A DNA stretch of 34,277 nt, taken from Frankiales bacterium. GTDB lineage: Bacteria; Actinomycetota; Actinomycetes; Mycobacteriales; SCTD01. This document shows, piece after piece, positions 1 to 8,389 of this stretch. The notes beneath the pieces are model-generated. The model had not been told where the DNA came from and ran no database searches. It worked only from the letters and a program-made list of their open reading frames with translations. The stretch is from assembly GCA_025965475.1 (NCBI GenBank), contig JAOPWV010000162.1, positions 1 through 34,277 of the forward strand, read 5' to 3'. The first letter of the stretch is position 1. The number at the start of each line of letters is the position of its first letter. Both the position numbers and the translations under genes were made by a program.

Positions 1-1119
1 CTGGCCGTCGCCGGGCCCGCCGGCGTCGGGGTCCCGGCCGTCCGGTCCGCCACCCTGCGGCCCGCCACCGCCGGGGCCGTCGCCCGGGCCCTCGTTCTCG
101 GGCCCGTCCTCGGGCTCGACCGACGACAGGGCGTCGTCCAGCGTCGACTCGTCCAGTCCGGGCGCCTCGAACGGCGTACGCCGGCGGCGGTGCGGCAGGG
201 CGAGCCGGGCCGCGGTGCGGACGTCCTCGGTGGTGACCTCGTCGCGGCCGGCCCACGCCGCGAGGGCGACCGCGGCCTTGGCGGTGACCAGGTCGGCGCG
301 CAGCCCGTCCACGTCGAACGCGGCGCAGACGGTGGTGACCTCGCGCAGCGCGTGGTCACCGAGCACGACCTTGGGCAGGTGCGCGCGGGCGTCGGCGATG
401 CGGGCGGCCAAGGCGGCGTCCTGGGCGGCGTACTCGGCGGCGAACCCGTCCGGGTCGGCCTCGTAGGCCAGCCGGCGGCGCACGACGTCCGCCCGCTCCG
501 CCGGGTCGCGGGTCGCCGCCACCTCTACCGTCAGGCCGAACCGGTCGAGCAGCTGCGGGCGCAGCTCGCCCTCCTCCGGGTTCATGGTGCCGACGAGCAG
601 GAAGCGCGCCGCGTGCCGGACCGAGACGCCCTCGCGCTCGACGTACGACGTCCCGAGGGCGGCCGCGTCGAGCAGCAGGTCGACCAGGTGGTCGTGCAGC
701 AGGTTGACCTCGTCCACGTACAGCACGCCGCGGTGCGCGGCGGCGAGCAGACCGGGCTCGTAGGCGGACACGCCCGTGGTCAGCGCCTTCTCCAGGTCGA
801 GCGAGCCGACGAGGCGGTCCTCGGAGGCGCCGACGGGCAGCTCGACGAGGCGGGCCGGACGGACGGCGGGGTCGGCATGCGTGGCCAGGTCCGGGCAGCC
901 GGGGTCTGGCGCGGCCGGGTCGCACGAGAAGCGGCAGCCCGCGAGCACCGGCACCGCCGGGAGCAGGGCCGCCAGGGCCCGGACGACGGTGGACTTGGCC
1001 GTCCCCTTCTCGCCGCGGACGAGCACTCCACCGACGGCCGGAGAGACCGCGTTGACGACGAGCGCCAGCCGCAGATCGTCCAGACCGACGACGGCGGAGA
1101 AGGGATACAGGGCGGTCAC
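1..1119 (-). CDS. Magnesium/cobalt chelatase ATPase subunit (BchI/ChlI-like AAA+), 3' end outside window
   Basis: AAA+ ATPase subunit of a class I chelatase, most likely the partner of CobN in inserting cobalt into hydrogenobyrinate diamide. The visible 373 residues begin with a GTG at 1119 preceded by a GAAGGAAG ribosome site. Seen: a Walker A of the chelatase type, GEKGTAKST, at about residues 36-44; Walker [12 protein letters not shown]; a sensor segment [23 protein letters not shown]; and then a Gly/Pro/Asp/Glu-rich tail running off the window. That tail resembles the acidic proline-rich linker between the ChlI-like and ChlD/VWA-like halves of the fused actinobacterial cobaltochelatase subunit (about 630-680 aa), so a VWA domain probably follows outside the window. 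A cobalamin riboswitch lies in its leader, which supports the cobalt rather than magnesium assignment. Confidence 0.9.
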   Translation of the reverse strand, partial: MTALYPFSAVVGLDDLRLALVVNAVSPAVGGVLVRGEKGTAKSTVVRALAALLPAVPVLAGCRFSCDPAAPDPGCPDLATHADPAVRPARLVELPVGASEDRLVGSLDLEKALTTGVSAYEPGLLAAAHRGVLYVDEVNLLHDHLVDLLLDAAALGTSYVEREGVSVRHAARFLLVGTMNPEEGELRPQLLDRFGLTVEVAATRDPAERADVVRRRLAYEADPDGFAAEYAAQDAALAARIADARAHLPKVVLGDHALREVTTVCAAFDVDGLRADLVTAKAAVALAAWAGRDEVTTEDVRTAARLALPHRRRRTPFEAPGLDESTLDDALSSVEPEDGPENEGPGDGPGGGGPQGGGPDGRDPDAGGPGDGQ

Positions 1120-1164
1120 GAGTGGCCTTCCTTCGGGGTCCGCGCCCCGGGTGGACGGATCGAC

Positions 1165-1300
1165 GGCCGGAGTATCTGGCTGGCTCTTGCGGACAAGAGC
1201 TCACAGTGGCGGGACCGCGCCGGCTGATCCGGCTTCCTCCCTGTCCGTCGCTTGCGCCGGGGACTCTACCGGGCTGGGTGCAGACACCCATGCGCCCGCG
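1165..1300 (-). promoter_or_regulatory. Cobalamin (B12) riboswitch
   Basis: Leader of the chelatase gene, read on the minus strand. The conserved core GCGGTCCCGCCACTGTGA (1218-1201) is preceded by GGGAGGAAGCCGG...CCGGC, the usual P3-P4 junction pattern. It is followed by a B12-box-like GAGCCAGCCAGATACTCCGG (1186-1167). The box is less exact than the core. A hairpin GGGTGTCTGCACCC near 1288-1275 may form the 5' part of the aptamer. The aptamer ends about 45 nt before the GTG start, so ligand control of translation initiation or of early termination is expected: high cobalamin should lower expression. Confidence 0.82.
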
Positions 1301-1390
1301 CCGGTGCGTCCGCCGCCGCCCGGACGGGGGCCACATCCGCGTGCGGCCCGCGGGCCGTCTCCTGGCCGCCACCTCCGGTCGGGCCGGGTA

Positions 1391-1404
1391 AGTCGCTCGC
1401 GACT
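1391..1404. promoter_or_regulatory. Inverted repeat upstream of the ABC exporter, possible operator
   Basis: AGTCGC-TC-GCGACT is a 6+6 bp inverted repeat with a 2-nt centre in the 1301-1469 gap between the riboswitch and the exporter. A weak -10-like TAGCCT follows at 1420-1425 and a strong GGAGAGGAG ribosome site at 1456-1464. DrrAB-type exporters are often controlled by TetR-family repressors binding such repeats, but no regulator gene is in view. The rest of this gap holds nothing else I can name. Confidence 0.25.
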
Positions 1405-1469
1405 GTCGACGGCCCGGCCTAGCCTGTCGGCGAACGGGGGCGACCCGCCTCCGCCGGAGAGGAGCCCAG

Positions 1470-2456
1470 GTGGCTGACGTCATCCACGCCGAAGGTCTGG
1501 TGAAGCGCTACGGCAGCCGCAGCGGCGAGGTCCGCGCCCTCGATGGACTCGACCTCGCGGTGCCGGAGGGCACGGTGCTCGGCCTGCTGGGCCCCAACGG
1601 CGCCGGCAAGACGACAGCAGTGCGCATCCTCACCACGCTGCTGGAGGCCGACGGCGGCCGGGCGACCGTGGCCGGCCTCGACGTGCGCAAGGACGCCAAG
1701 GGCGTCCGCAAGCGGATCGGGCTGTCCGGACAGTACGCCGCGGTCGACGAGTACCTCACCGGCTTCGAAAACCTCGACATGATCGGCCGGATCTACAAGC
1801 TCGGCCGCACGGCCTCCCGGGCGCGCGCCCGGGAGCTGCTGGAGCGCTTCGACCTCGTGGAGTCCGGCGACCGGCCGGTGAAGGGCTACTCCGGCGGCAT
1901 GCGGCGGCGGCTCGACCTCGCCGGCGCCCTGGTGGCTGAGCCCCCGGTCCTGTTCCTCGACGAGCCCACCACCGGTCTGGACCCCCGCAGCCGGACCGGC
2001 ATGTGGGAGGTCATCCGCGAGCTGGTCCGGGGCGGCACCACGCTGCTGCTCACCACCCAGTACCTCGAGGAGGCCGACCGCCTCGCCGACGCGATCGTCG
2101 TCATCGACAAGGGGCGGGCGATCGCGCAGGGCACGTCGGACGAGCTCAAGCGGCAGGTCGGCGGTGAGCGGATCGAGCTCGTCCTCACCGACCCGTCGCA
2201 GCTGGACAAGGCGCGCGCCGTGCTGGCCACGGTCGCCGTCTCGGACATCACCGTGGACGAGGACGGCCGGTCGCTCACCGCACCCGTGTCGGGTGGTCCG
2301 CCCGACCTGATGGAGGCGCTGCGCGGGCTCGACGCCGCCGGGATCGTGGTCAGCGACGTCGGGCTGCGCCGCCCGACCCTCGACGACGTGTTCCTCAGCC
2401 TGACCGGCCACACGACCGAGACCCCACCCCTCGACAAGCAGGAGGACGCGGCATGA
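1470..2456 (+). CDS. ABC transporter ATP-binding protein, DrrA family
   Basis: ATPase of an ABC-2 type exporter of the daunorubicin-resistance (DrrA) family, 328 aa; substrate unknown. Walker A GPNGAGKTT is at residues 41-49, the ABC signature reads YSGGMRRRLDLAGAL, Walker B is VLFLDEPTTGLD, and the H-loop region is replaced by TTQYLEEADRLAD, as is usual for DrrA (Gln in place of His). The C-terminal ~100 residues ending in RRPTLDDVFLSLTG are the DrrA-type regulatory tail. The GTG start at 1470 follows GGAGAGGAG with good spacing. The last codons overlap the permease start by 4 nt (ATGA), so the two are co-translated. It points away from the chelatase gene and separates it from cobN. Confidence 0.93.
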   Translation: MADVIHAEGLVKRYGSRSGEVRALDGLDLAVPEGTVLGLLGPNGAGKTTAVRILTTLLEADGGRATVAGLDVRKDAKGVRKRIGLSGQYAAVDEYLTGFENLDMIGRIYKLGRTASRARARELLERFDLVESGDRPVKGYSGGMRRRLDLAGALVAEPPVLFLDEPTTGLDPRSRTGMWEVIRELVRGGTTLLLTTQYLEEADRLADAIVVIDKGRAIAQGTSDELKRQVGGERIELVLTDPSQLDKARAVLATVAVSDITVDEDGRSLTAPVSGGPPDLMEALRGLDAAGIVVSDVGLRRPTLDDVFLSLTGHTTETPPLDKQEDAA

Positions 2457-3256
2457 GCGTCATGGTCGACGCACTCGGCGACGGCGCGGTCGTCGTCAAG
2501 CGCAACCTGATCAAGATCGTGCGCGTCCCCGAGCTGATGATCTTCACGCTGGTCTCGCCGATCATGTTCGTGCTGCTGTTCGCCTACGTCTTCGGCAGCG
2601 CGATCAACCTCCAGGGCACCGGCTACCGCGAGTTCCTCATCGCCGGGATCTTCGCCCAGACGGTGATCTTCGGAGCCACCTACACCGGCGCCGGCATCGC
2701 CGACGACATGAAGAAGGGCATCATCGACCGGTTCCGGTCGCTGCCCATGTCGCAGGCGGCGGTGCTCGTGGGCCGGACCGCGAGCGACGTGCTCATCAAC
2801 CTCATCAGCATCGCCGTCATGGCGGGGACCGGGCTGCTCGTCGGCTGGCGGATCCGCACCTCGTTCTGGGAAGCCGTCGCCGGCTTCCTCCTGCTGCTGT
2901 TCTTCGCCTACACCTTCTCGTGGATCATGGCCTGGGTCGGCCTGCTGGTCCCGAGCCCCGAGGTCGTCAACAACGCGGCGTTCATCGTGATCTTCCCGCT
3001 CACGTTCATCGCCAACACCTTCGTGCCCCTGGAGAACCTCCCCACCGCGCTGAAGGTGTTCGCCGAATGGAATCCGGTCTCCTCGATGACCCAGGCGACC
3101 AGGGAATTGTTCGGCAACAGCGGCGGTGTGGCCGCGACCTCGCACGCCTGGCCGATCCAGAACCCCGTGCTCTACACCGTGCTCTGGGGGCTCGTCATCC
3201 TCGCCATCTTCGTGCCGCTGTCGGTGCGCCAGTACAAGCGCGCCGCCAGCCGCTGA
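2453..3256 (+). CDS. ABC-2 type transporter permease, DrrB family
   Basis: Membrane partner of the preceding ATPase, 267 aa. It has about six hydrophobic segments: near residues 30-50, 60-80, 105-130, 140-165, 172-192 and 235-255. DrrB-family landmarks include the N-terminal segment with MIFTLVSPIMFVLLFAYVFG, the cytosolic stretch GIIDRFRSLPMSQAAVLVGR that contacts the ATPase, and the late NTFVPLENLPTALKVFAEWNP loop before the last helix. The pair is expected to export a hydrophobic small molecule or lipid; nothing nearby tells which. The stop codon lies in the arm of a hairpin shared with the convergent esterase gene. Confidence 0.92.
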   Translation: MSVMVDALGDGAVVVKRNLIKIVRVPELMIFTLVSPIMFVLLFAYVFGSAINLQGTGYREFLIAGIFAQTVIFGATYTGAGIADDMKKGIIDRFRSLPMSQAAVLVGRTASDVLINLISIAVMAGTGLLVGWRIRTSFWEAVAGFLLLLFFAYTFSWIMAWVGLLVPSPEVVNNAAFIVIFPLTFIANTFVPLENLPTALKVFAEWNPVSSMTQATRELFGNSGGVAATSHAWPIQNPVLYTVLWGLVILAIFVPLSVRQYKRAASR

Positions 3257-3272
3257 CGCCGGCCGTCAGCGG
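3250..3272. terminator. Bidirectional hairpin between convergent genes
   Basis: CCGCTGAC (3250-3257), loop GCCGGCC, GTCAGCGG (3265-3272): a perfect 8-bp stem. The exporter permease stop TGA (3254-3256) and the esterase stop (3268-3266 on the minus strand) are symmetrically placed in the two arms. There is no T-run on either side, so it is a candidate intrinsic terminator of the U-less kind common in high-GC actinomycetes. Confidence 0.55.
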
Positions 3273-4195
3273 CGGAAGCGCAGGAGGAAGGCCGCGAGCT
3301 CGGCGGTCGTGTCGTACCGGGACCCGACCGGGTGCGGCCAGCCGTGGCCGACGCCGGCGAGGTTGACGTTCTTGACCGGCACCCCGTAGCGGGCGTTGAC
3401 CCGGCCGAACACGGCGTTGGTCTGCGCCACCGAGGGGATGGACGTCTTGAGCAGCTTGCTCCACGGCGTCCCGCCGTACGGCACCGTCCGGTCGAGCTTG
3501 CCGTGGACGTGCATGACGGGAACCGGCGAGGTGGGCATGCAGTCACCGCGCGCCATGTATGCCCCGCCGACGACGCCGATGGCGGCGACCAGTCCGGGAT
3601 GCTCGCAGGCGAACCGGTAGGCCATCATCCCGCCGTTGGAGTAGCCGGTGACGTACAGCCGGCTCCGATCCTGCGGGTAGAGCGTGCTCTCGACCTCGAG
3701 CATCCGCAGCAACGCCGCACTGTCGTCGATCTTGCGCCCCACCGCCGGCCCGCAGCACCGGCCGGCGTTGTACGACGCGCCGTCACCGCGCGCGTAGATG
3801 ACGACGAACTTCTTCGCCACGGCGAGGCGCTGCCAGCCCATGTACAACTCGGGGTCGCCGGTCAGACCGAGGCCGCCCATCGCCACCACGGTGGGGGCGG
3901 GTCCGGTCAGGCCCGGCGGCACGAAGACGCGGAACGACCGGTCGACGTCGCCGATCGGCACGGTCACGTCGGCCTTGTACGCCGCGGCGGTGGACCGCAG
4001 GGGCGGCAGGGTCTGCCCGCGCTGCACGAGGAACTGGATGACACCGGCCCTGCTGCCGCGCTGGACCGCGACCGCCGCCTGGCCCGCGGTCGCCGTGGCG
4101 TCGGCCATCGCCGGCAGCGCGGCAGCGACGACGGCCACGCCCGTCCCGAGAGCCACCAGCGCCAGGCGGGCGCGGCTCGGGGTGGTGCGCCTCAA
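3266..4195 (-). CDS. Secreted alpha/beta-hydrolase, PHB-depolymerase/feruloyl-esterase-like (LpqC family)
   Basis: Exported esterase, 309 aa. The N-terminus has a basic start (MRRTTPSRAR), a hydrophobic core and a likely signal-peptidase site near PAMA-DATA (about residue 31); no lipobox is seen. The nucleophile motif is GYSNGG with Ser186; the likely acid is Asp235 in HGKLDRTVPYGG; the likely base is His284 in GVGHGWP. The NAGRCCG segment (residues 143-149) is typical of the family. The substrate could be a polyhydroxyalkanoate, a feruloyl ester or another ester and is not decided by sequence. The start is a TTG at 4195, chosen because GGAGGAGA sits about 7 nt upstream and the signal peptide begins there. 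It is leftward and convergent with the ABC exporter. Confidence 0.85.
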   Translation of the reverse strand: MRRTTPSRARLALVALGTGVAVVAAALPAMADATATAGQAAVAVQRGSRAGVIQFLVQRGQTLPPLRSTAAAYKADVTVPIGDVDRSFRVFVPPGLTGPAPTVVAMGGLGLTGDPELYMGWQRLAVAKKFVVIYARGDGASYNAGRCCGPAVGRKIDDSAALLRMLEVESTLYPQDRSRLYVTGYSNGGMMAYRFACEHPGLVAAIGVVGGAYMARGDCMPTSPVPVMHVHGKLDRTVPYGGTPWSKLLKTSIPSVAQTNAVFGRVNARYGVPVKNVNLAGVGHGWPHPVGSRYDTTAELAAFLLRFRR

Positions 4196-4356
4196 CGGGC
4201 CGTCTCCTCCGGTCGTACGGCCGGTCGCCGCGGGTGGGGAGTCTGCCCTCGAAGATCGCGCTTTGGTGGGATTTCAGCGCGGAACCGCCGGTCGGGTCGT
4301 CGTGGGGAGCGAACGGGCCTTGTCAGCCCTCGGCCCGCAGGGAGGCGCTCCGCGAG

Positions 4357-7300
4357 CTACTCCCCCTCGAGGTCGCCCTCCAGCTCGAGGAACGTCCGGC
4401 GCAGGCCGTCCAGCGTCTCCTGCTCCGGCGACTCCCACAGGCCGCGGTCGGCCGCCTCGAGCAGCCGCTCGCTGATCCCTCGCAGCGCCCACGGGTTGCT
4501 CTTCTTCATGAACGCGCGGTTCGTCTCGTCGAAGACGTACGACGACGCGAGCTTCTCGTACATCCAGTCGTCGACGACCCCGGCCGTCGCGTCGTACCCG
4601 AACAGGTAGTCCACGGTCGCGGCCAGTTCGAAGGCGCCCTTGTAGCCGTGCCGCTGCATCGCGGCGATCCAGCGCGGGTTGACGACGCGGGCGCGGAAGA
4701 CCCGGTGCGTCTCCTCCTGCAGCGTGCGGGTCTTGACCGTGTCCGGCACCGAGTTGTCGCCGACGTACGCCTCCGGCGAGGAGCCGGTCAGGGCACGGAC
4801 CGCCGCGACCATCCCGCCGTGGTACTGGAAGTAGTCGTCGCTGTCGACGATGTCGTGCTCGCGGGTGTCCTGGTTCTTCGCGGCGACCCGGACCCGCTTG
4901 TAGACGCGCTCCATGTCGCCGCGGGCCGGGGCGCCGTCGAGGTCCTTGCCGTAGGCGTAGCCGCCCCAGACCGCGTAGACCTCGGCGAGGTCGGCGTCGG
5001 TCTTCCAGTCCCGCGAGTCGATGAGCGGGAGCAGGCCGGCGCCGTACGCACCCGGCTTGGAGCCGAACACGCGGGCGGTGGCCCGGCGCGGGTCGGCACC
5101 GTCGGCGAGGTCCGCGTCGACGTGCGCCTTCAGCAGGTTGTCCGCCGGCGACTCGTCGAGCGCGGCGACCGTACGGACGGCCTCGTCGAGCATCGCGACC
5201 ACGTGCGGGAAGGCGTCGCGGAAGAACCCGCTGATGCGCAGCGTGACGTCGACGCGCGGCCGGCCGAGCTCCTCGAGGGGCACGACCTCGAGGCCGGTCA
5301 CCCGGCGGGACGCCTGGTCCCAGACCGGGCGCATCCCGAGCAGCCACAGCGCCTCGGCGATGTCGTCGCCGGCGGTCCGCATGGCGCTGGTGCCCCAGAC
5401 GACGAGACCGACCGACGCCGGGTACTCGCCGTGGTCGGCCAGGTAGCGACTGAGCAGCGAGTCACCGAGGGCCCGGCCGACCTCCCACGCGTTGCGCGAC
5501 GGGATGGCCTTCGGGTCGACGGAGTAGAAGTTGCGGCCCGTCGGCAGGACGCCCACCAGCCCGCGGGTCGGCGAGCCGGACGGGCCGGCCGGTACGTGCC
5601 CGCCGGACAGTCCGTGCAGCAGGTGGTCGATCTCGTCCGTCGTCCGGGCCAGCCGCGGCACGACCTCCTCGCAGGCGAACCGCAGCACCGCCTCGACGTC
5701 GGGCAGCTCCTCGCGGTCGAGGACGTCCCGGACGATCGCCGGTACGGCCGCGGCGTCCCAGCCCTTGACGTCCAGCCCCTGCACCAGCAGCCGGGCCATC
5801 CGCTCGAGCTCATCGGCCTGGACGCGGTCGTCCTCGACGAGGCCGTACGCCGCACCGAGCGCCCGACGCAGGCCCGGCAGGGCGCCGGCCGTACCGCCCC
5901 AGGTCTGCTGGGCCCGCAGGATGCCGAGCACCAGGTCGACCCGCGGCTCACCGGCCGGGGCCAGCCCGAGGATGTGCAGCCCGTCGCGGATGAGGACGTC
6001 CTTGACCTCGCACAGGTAACCGTCGACGTGGAGGATGAAGTCGTCGAACTCCTCGTCCGAGGGGCTCTCGGACACGTGCAGGTCGTGGTGCAGCTGGGCG
6101 GCCGTCACGACCTCCCAGATCTGCCCGCGGATGGTCGGCAGCTTCGCCGGGTCCATCGCCTGCACCTGCGCGTACTCGTCGAGCAGCTGCTCGAGCTTGG
6201 CCATCTCGTCGTACGTCTCGGCGCGCGCCATCGGCGGTACCAGGTGGTCGACGACGGTGGCGTGGCCGCGGCGCTTGGCCTGCGTCCCCTCGCCCGGGTC
6301 GTTGACGATGAACGGGTAGAACAGCGGCAGGTCGCCGAGCACCGCGTCCGGCGCGCACCCCGCCGACAGCCCCAGGCCCTTGCCGGGCAGCCACTCGAGC
6401 GTGCCGTGCTTGCCGAGGTGCACGACCGCGTGCGCCCCGAAGTCCTCGGCCAGCCAACGGTAGGCGGCCAGGTAGTGGTGGCTCGGGGGCAGGTCGGGGT
6501 CGTGGTAGATCGCGATGGGGTTCTCGCCGAACCCGCGCGGCGGCTGGATGGCGAGCACGACGTTGCCGTACTGCAGGGCGGCCAGCACGATGTCGTCGCC
6601 GTCGACGTACAGCGAGCCGGGCGGCTCGCCCCAGTGCTCGAGCATCTTGGTCCGGAGCGTCTCGGGCAGCGCGTCGAACCACTCCCGGTAGCGGGTCAGC
6701 GGGACGCGGGCGACCGCGGCCTGCAGCTGGTCCTCGGTGAGCCACTCCACGTCGTGGCCGCCGGCCGCGATGAGGGTGTGGACGAGCTCGTCGCCGTCCT
6801 CGGGGAAGGTCCCCACGTCGTAGCCCGCGGCGCGCAGCGCCTGCAGCAGCCGGACGGCACTGGCCGGGGTGTCGAGGCCGACCGCGTTGCCGACCCGGCT
6901 GTGCTTGGTCGGATAGCTGGAGAGCACCAGGGCGAGCTTCTTGTCGGCGTTCGGGACGTGCCGCAGCCGGGCGTGCGCGACCGCCGTGCCGGCGACGCGG
7001 GCGGCCCGCTCCGGGTCCGCGACGTACGCCGGGACGCCGTCGGGCCCGGTCTCCTTGAACGAGAACGGGGCGCTGATGAGCCGGCCGTCGAATTCGGGGA
7101 TGGCCACCTGCATCGCGGCGTCGATCGGGGCGAGCCCGGCGTCGGACTCCGCCCACTCGGCCCGGCTGCTGGTCACGCACAGCCCCTGGAGCACGGGCAC
7201 GTCCAGGTCGGCGAGCGCCCGGGAGTCCCAGCCCTCTGCGTCCGCCGCGTTCGAGCCGCCGCTGGCCAGCACCGTGACGACCAGCGCGTCGACCCGGCCG

Positions 7301-7926
7301 GCCAGCAGCTCCTCCACGACGGGGATCCGGCCGTCCGCCTCGGGCCGCAGCGAGCCGGCGTACACCGGCAGGGCGTTGCCGCCGGACTGCTCGACGGCGT
7401 CGCAGAGCACGTCGACGAACGACGTGTTGCCCGACAGCTCGTGCGCCCGGTAGTAGACGATCCCGACCGTGGGCCGGCCAGGCACCCGAGCTCGCTGCCC
7501 ACGCACGCCGTACGCCGGCAGGCTCGTCGGCGGCTCGAAGCCCAGGCCGGTCAGCAGCACGGTGTCGGAGAGGAAGGCCAGCAGCTGGCTGAGGTTGGCG
7601 ACGCCGCCCTCACGCAGGTACGCCGCCGCGTCGGCAACCACCCCGGACGGGACGGTGCTGGCCGCCGTGAGCTCCGCGTCGAGGGCGCCCTCCCCGCCGA
7701 GAGCCACCAGCGGGATGCCGCGCGTCCGGCAGTCGGACTGCAAGCGGTCGAAGCCGTCCCACGCGCGCCGGCCACCGAGCAGCCGGACGACGACGAGGCG
7801 GATGCCGTCGAGGTCGACTGCATCGAGCCGCGACGGGTTCGCGAGGCGGAGCGGGAGGGCGGGGTCTGCGACGGCGCGGGCGGCGAGGAGGTCGGTGTCG
7901 GCGGTGGACAGCAGGAGCAGGCTCAC
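4357..7926 (-). CDS. cobN: Cobaltochelatase subunit CobN
   Basis: Large subunit of the aerobic cobaltochelatase, 1189 aa, normal for actinobacterial CobN. It binds the corrinoid substrate and cobalt, and needs ATPase subunits to insert the metal. Conserved blocks seen: HLGKHGTLEWLPGKGLGLS near the middle, NDPGEGTQAKRRGHATVVDHL shortly after, and the C-terminal YGKDLDGAP, KTRTLQEETHRVFRARVVNPRW and MQRHGYKGAFELAATVDYLFGYDATAGVVDDWMYEKLA segments. The GTG start at 7926 follows GGGAG, which lies in a small hairpin. Its usual partner gene is 3.2 kb downstream on the same strand, beyond the esterase and the ABC pair. No cobalamin riboswitch is seen in front of cobN, whose leader is only 51 nt from the upstream small membrane-protein gene. 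Confidence 0.95.
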   Translation of the reverse strand: MSLLLLSTADTDLLAARAVADPALPLRLANPSRLDAVDLDGIRLVVVRLLGGRRAWDGFDRLQSDCRTRGIPLVALGGEGALDAELTAASTVPSGVVADAAAYLREGGVANLSQLLAFLSDTVLLTGLGFEPPTSLPAYGVRGQRARVPGRPTVGIVYYRAHELSGNTSFVDVLCDAVEQSGGNALPVYAGSLRPEADGRIPVVEELLAGRVDALVVTVLASGGSNAADAEGWDSRALADLDVPVLQGLCVTSSRAEWAESDAGLAPIDAAMQVAIPEFDGRLISAPFSFKETGPDGVPAYVADPERAARVAGTAVAHARLRHVPNADKKLALVLSSYPTKHSRVGNAVGLDTPASAVRLLQALRAAGYDVGTFPEDGDELVHTLIAAGGHDVEWLTEDQLQAAVARVPLTRYREWFDALPETLRTKMLEHWGEPPGSLYVDGDDIVLAALQYGNVVLAIQPPRGFGENPIAIYHDPDLPPSHHYLAAYRWLAEDFGAHAVVHLGKHGTLEWLPGKGLGLSAGCAPDAVLGDLPLFYPFIVNDPGEGTQAKRRGHATVVDHLVPPMARAETYDEMAKLEQLLDEYAQVQAMDPAKLPTIRGQIWEVVTAAQLHHDLHVSESPSDEEFDDFILHVDGYLCEVKDVLIRDGLHILGLAPAGEPRVDLVLGILRAQQTWGGTAGALPGLRRALGAAYGLVEDDRVQADELERMARLLVQGLDVKGWDAAAVPAIVRDVLDREELPDVEAVLRFACEEVVPRLARTTDEIDHLLHGLSGGHVPAGPSGSPTRGLVGVLPTGRNFYSVDPKAIPSRNAWEVGRALGDSLLSRYLADHGEYPASVGLVVWGTSAMRTAGDDIAEALWLLGMRPVWDQASRRVTGLEVVPLEELGRPRVDVTLRISGFFRDAFPHVVAMLDEAVRTVAALDESPADNLLKAHVDADLADGADPRRATARVFGSKPGAYGAGLLPLIDSRDWKTDADLAEVYAVWGGYAYGKDLDGAPARGDMERVYKRVRVAAKNQDTREHDIVDSDDYFQYHGGMVAAVRALTGSSPEAYVGDNSVPDTVKTRTLQEETHRVFRARVVNPRWIAAMQRHGYKGAFELAATVDYLFGYDATAGVVDDWMYEKLASSYVFDETNRAFMKKSNPWALRGISERLLEAADRGLWESPEQETLDGLRRTFLELEGDLEGE

Positions 7927-7942
7927 CGGGACAGTCTCCCGG
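7926..7942 (-). promoter_or_regulatory. Hairpin covering the cobN ribosome binding site
   Basis: On the minus strand CCGGGA-GACTG-TCCCGG forms a perfect 6-bp stem with a 5-nt loop directly before and touching the GTG start. The GGGAG ribosome site is in its 5' arm. It could lower translation unless coupled to the upstream gene. Hairpins of this size are frequent by chance at this GC content. Confidence 0.25.
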
Positions 7943-7977
7943 GTGACGGTTGCGGCGCCCCCGCTGGGTCCGCCCGG

Positions 7978-8361
7978 CTACTCCTCGGAGACGACCTCGC
8001 CTGGCAGGGCATCGGCCTTGCGGCGCGCCGGCAGCTCGCCAGCAGCGGTGGCCCCGCCGGGGTCGGGCTCCGCATCGAGGCTGCCGGTCTGCGCCGGGCG
8101 GCTCGCGGCAGCACCCGGATCGCCGGCGGCCTTCGCCCGCCCGGCCGCCGTCGGCGAGGGTGTGAGGACCGCCCGCAACAGGCTGAGCGCCAACCAGCTG
8201 ACGACGAGAGCGACGAGGAACCGGGTCGCGGCGACCGTCACGGGCACATCTCCCTGGAGCGCGAGCAGCACCACGGGCCCGCTGAGGACGACCGCAAGGA
8301 ACACGAGCGTGCCCGGGCCGCCGCGCGGCGGGACGTTCGTGGGCGGCGCGGGCGTGGTCAC
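7978..8361 (-). CDS. Small membrane protein of unknown function
   Basis: A 127-aa protein that I do not recognise. It has a Pro-rich N-terminus, then two hydrophobic segments at about residues 17-36 and 44-64 (the second ending in ALSLLRAVL), then a hydrophilic Ala/Gly/Pro/Glu-rich tail of about 60 residues. The GTG start at 8361 was chosen over longer in-frame starts because GGGAG lies just upstream and the gene then begins 28 nt after the PilZ gene stop. It is the last gene of the flagellar strand run before cobN. It may be the tail of the flhA-flhF-PilZ unit, but a flagellar role is only inferred from position. Confidence 0.6.
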   Translation of the reverse strand: MTTPAPPTNVPPRGGPGTLVFLAVVLSGPVVLLALQGDVPVTVAATRFLVALVVSWLALSLLRAVLTPSPTAAGRAKAAGDPGAAASRPAQTGSLDAEPDPGGATAAGELPARRKADALPGEVVSEE

Positions 8362-8389
8362 GGCACTCCCGCGGGGCCCGGCCCGCCGG

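Noticed and set aside
7926-7977. A B12 riboswitch in front of cobN
   Set aside because: The leader is only 51 nt and lacks the GCCACTG core and B12 box. Only a small hairpin over the ribosome site is present.
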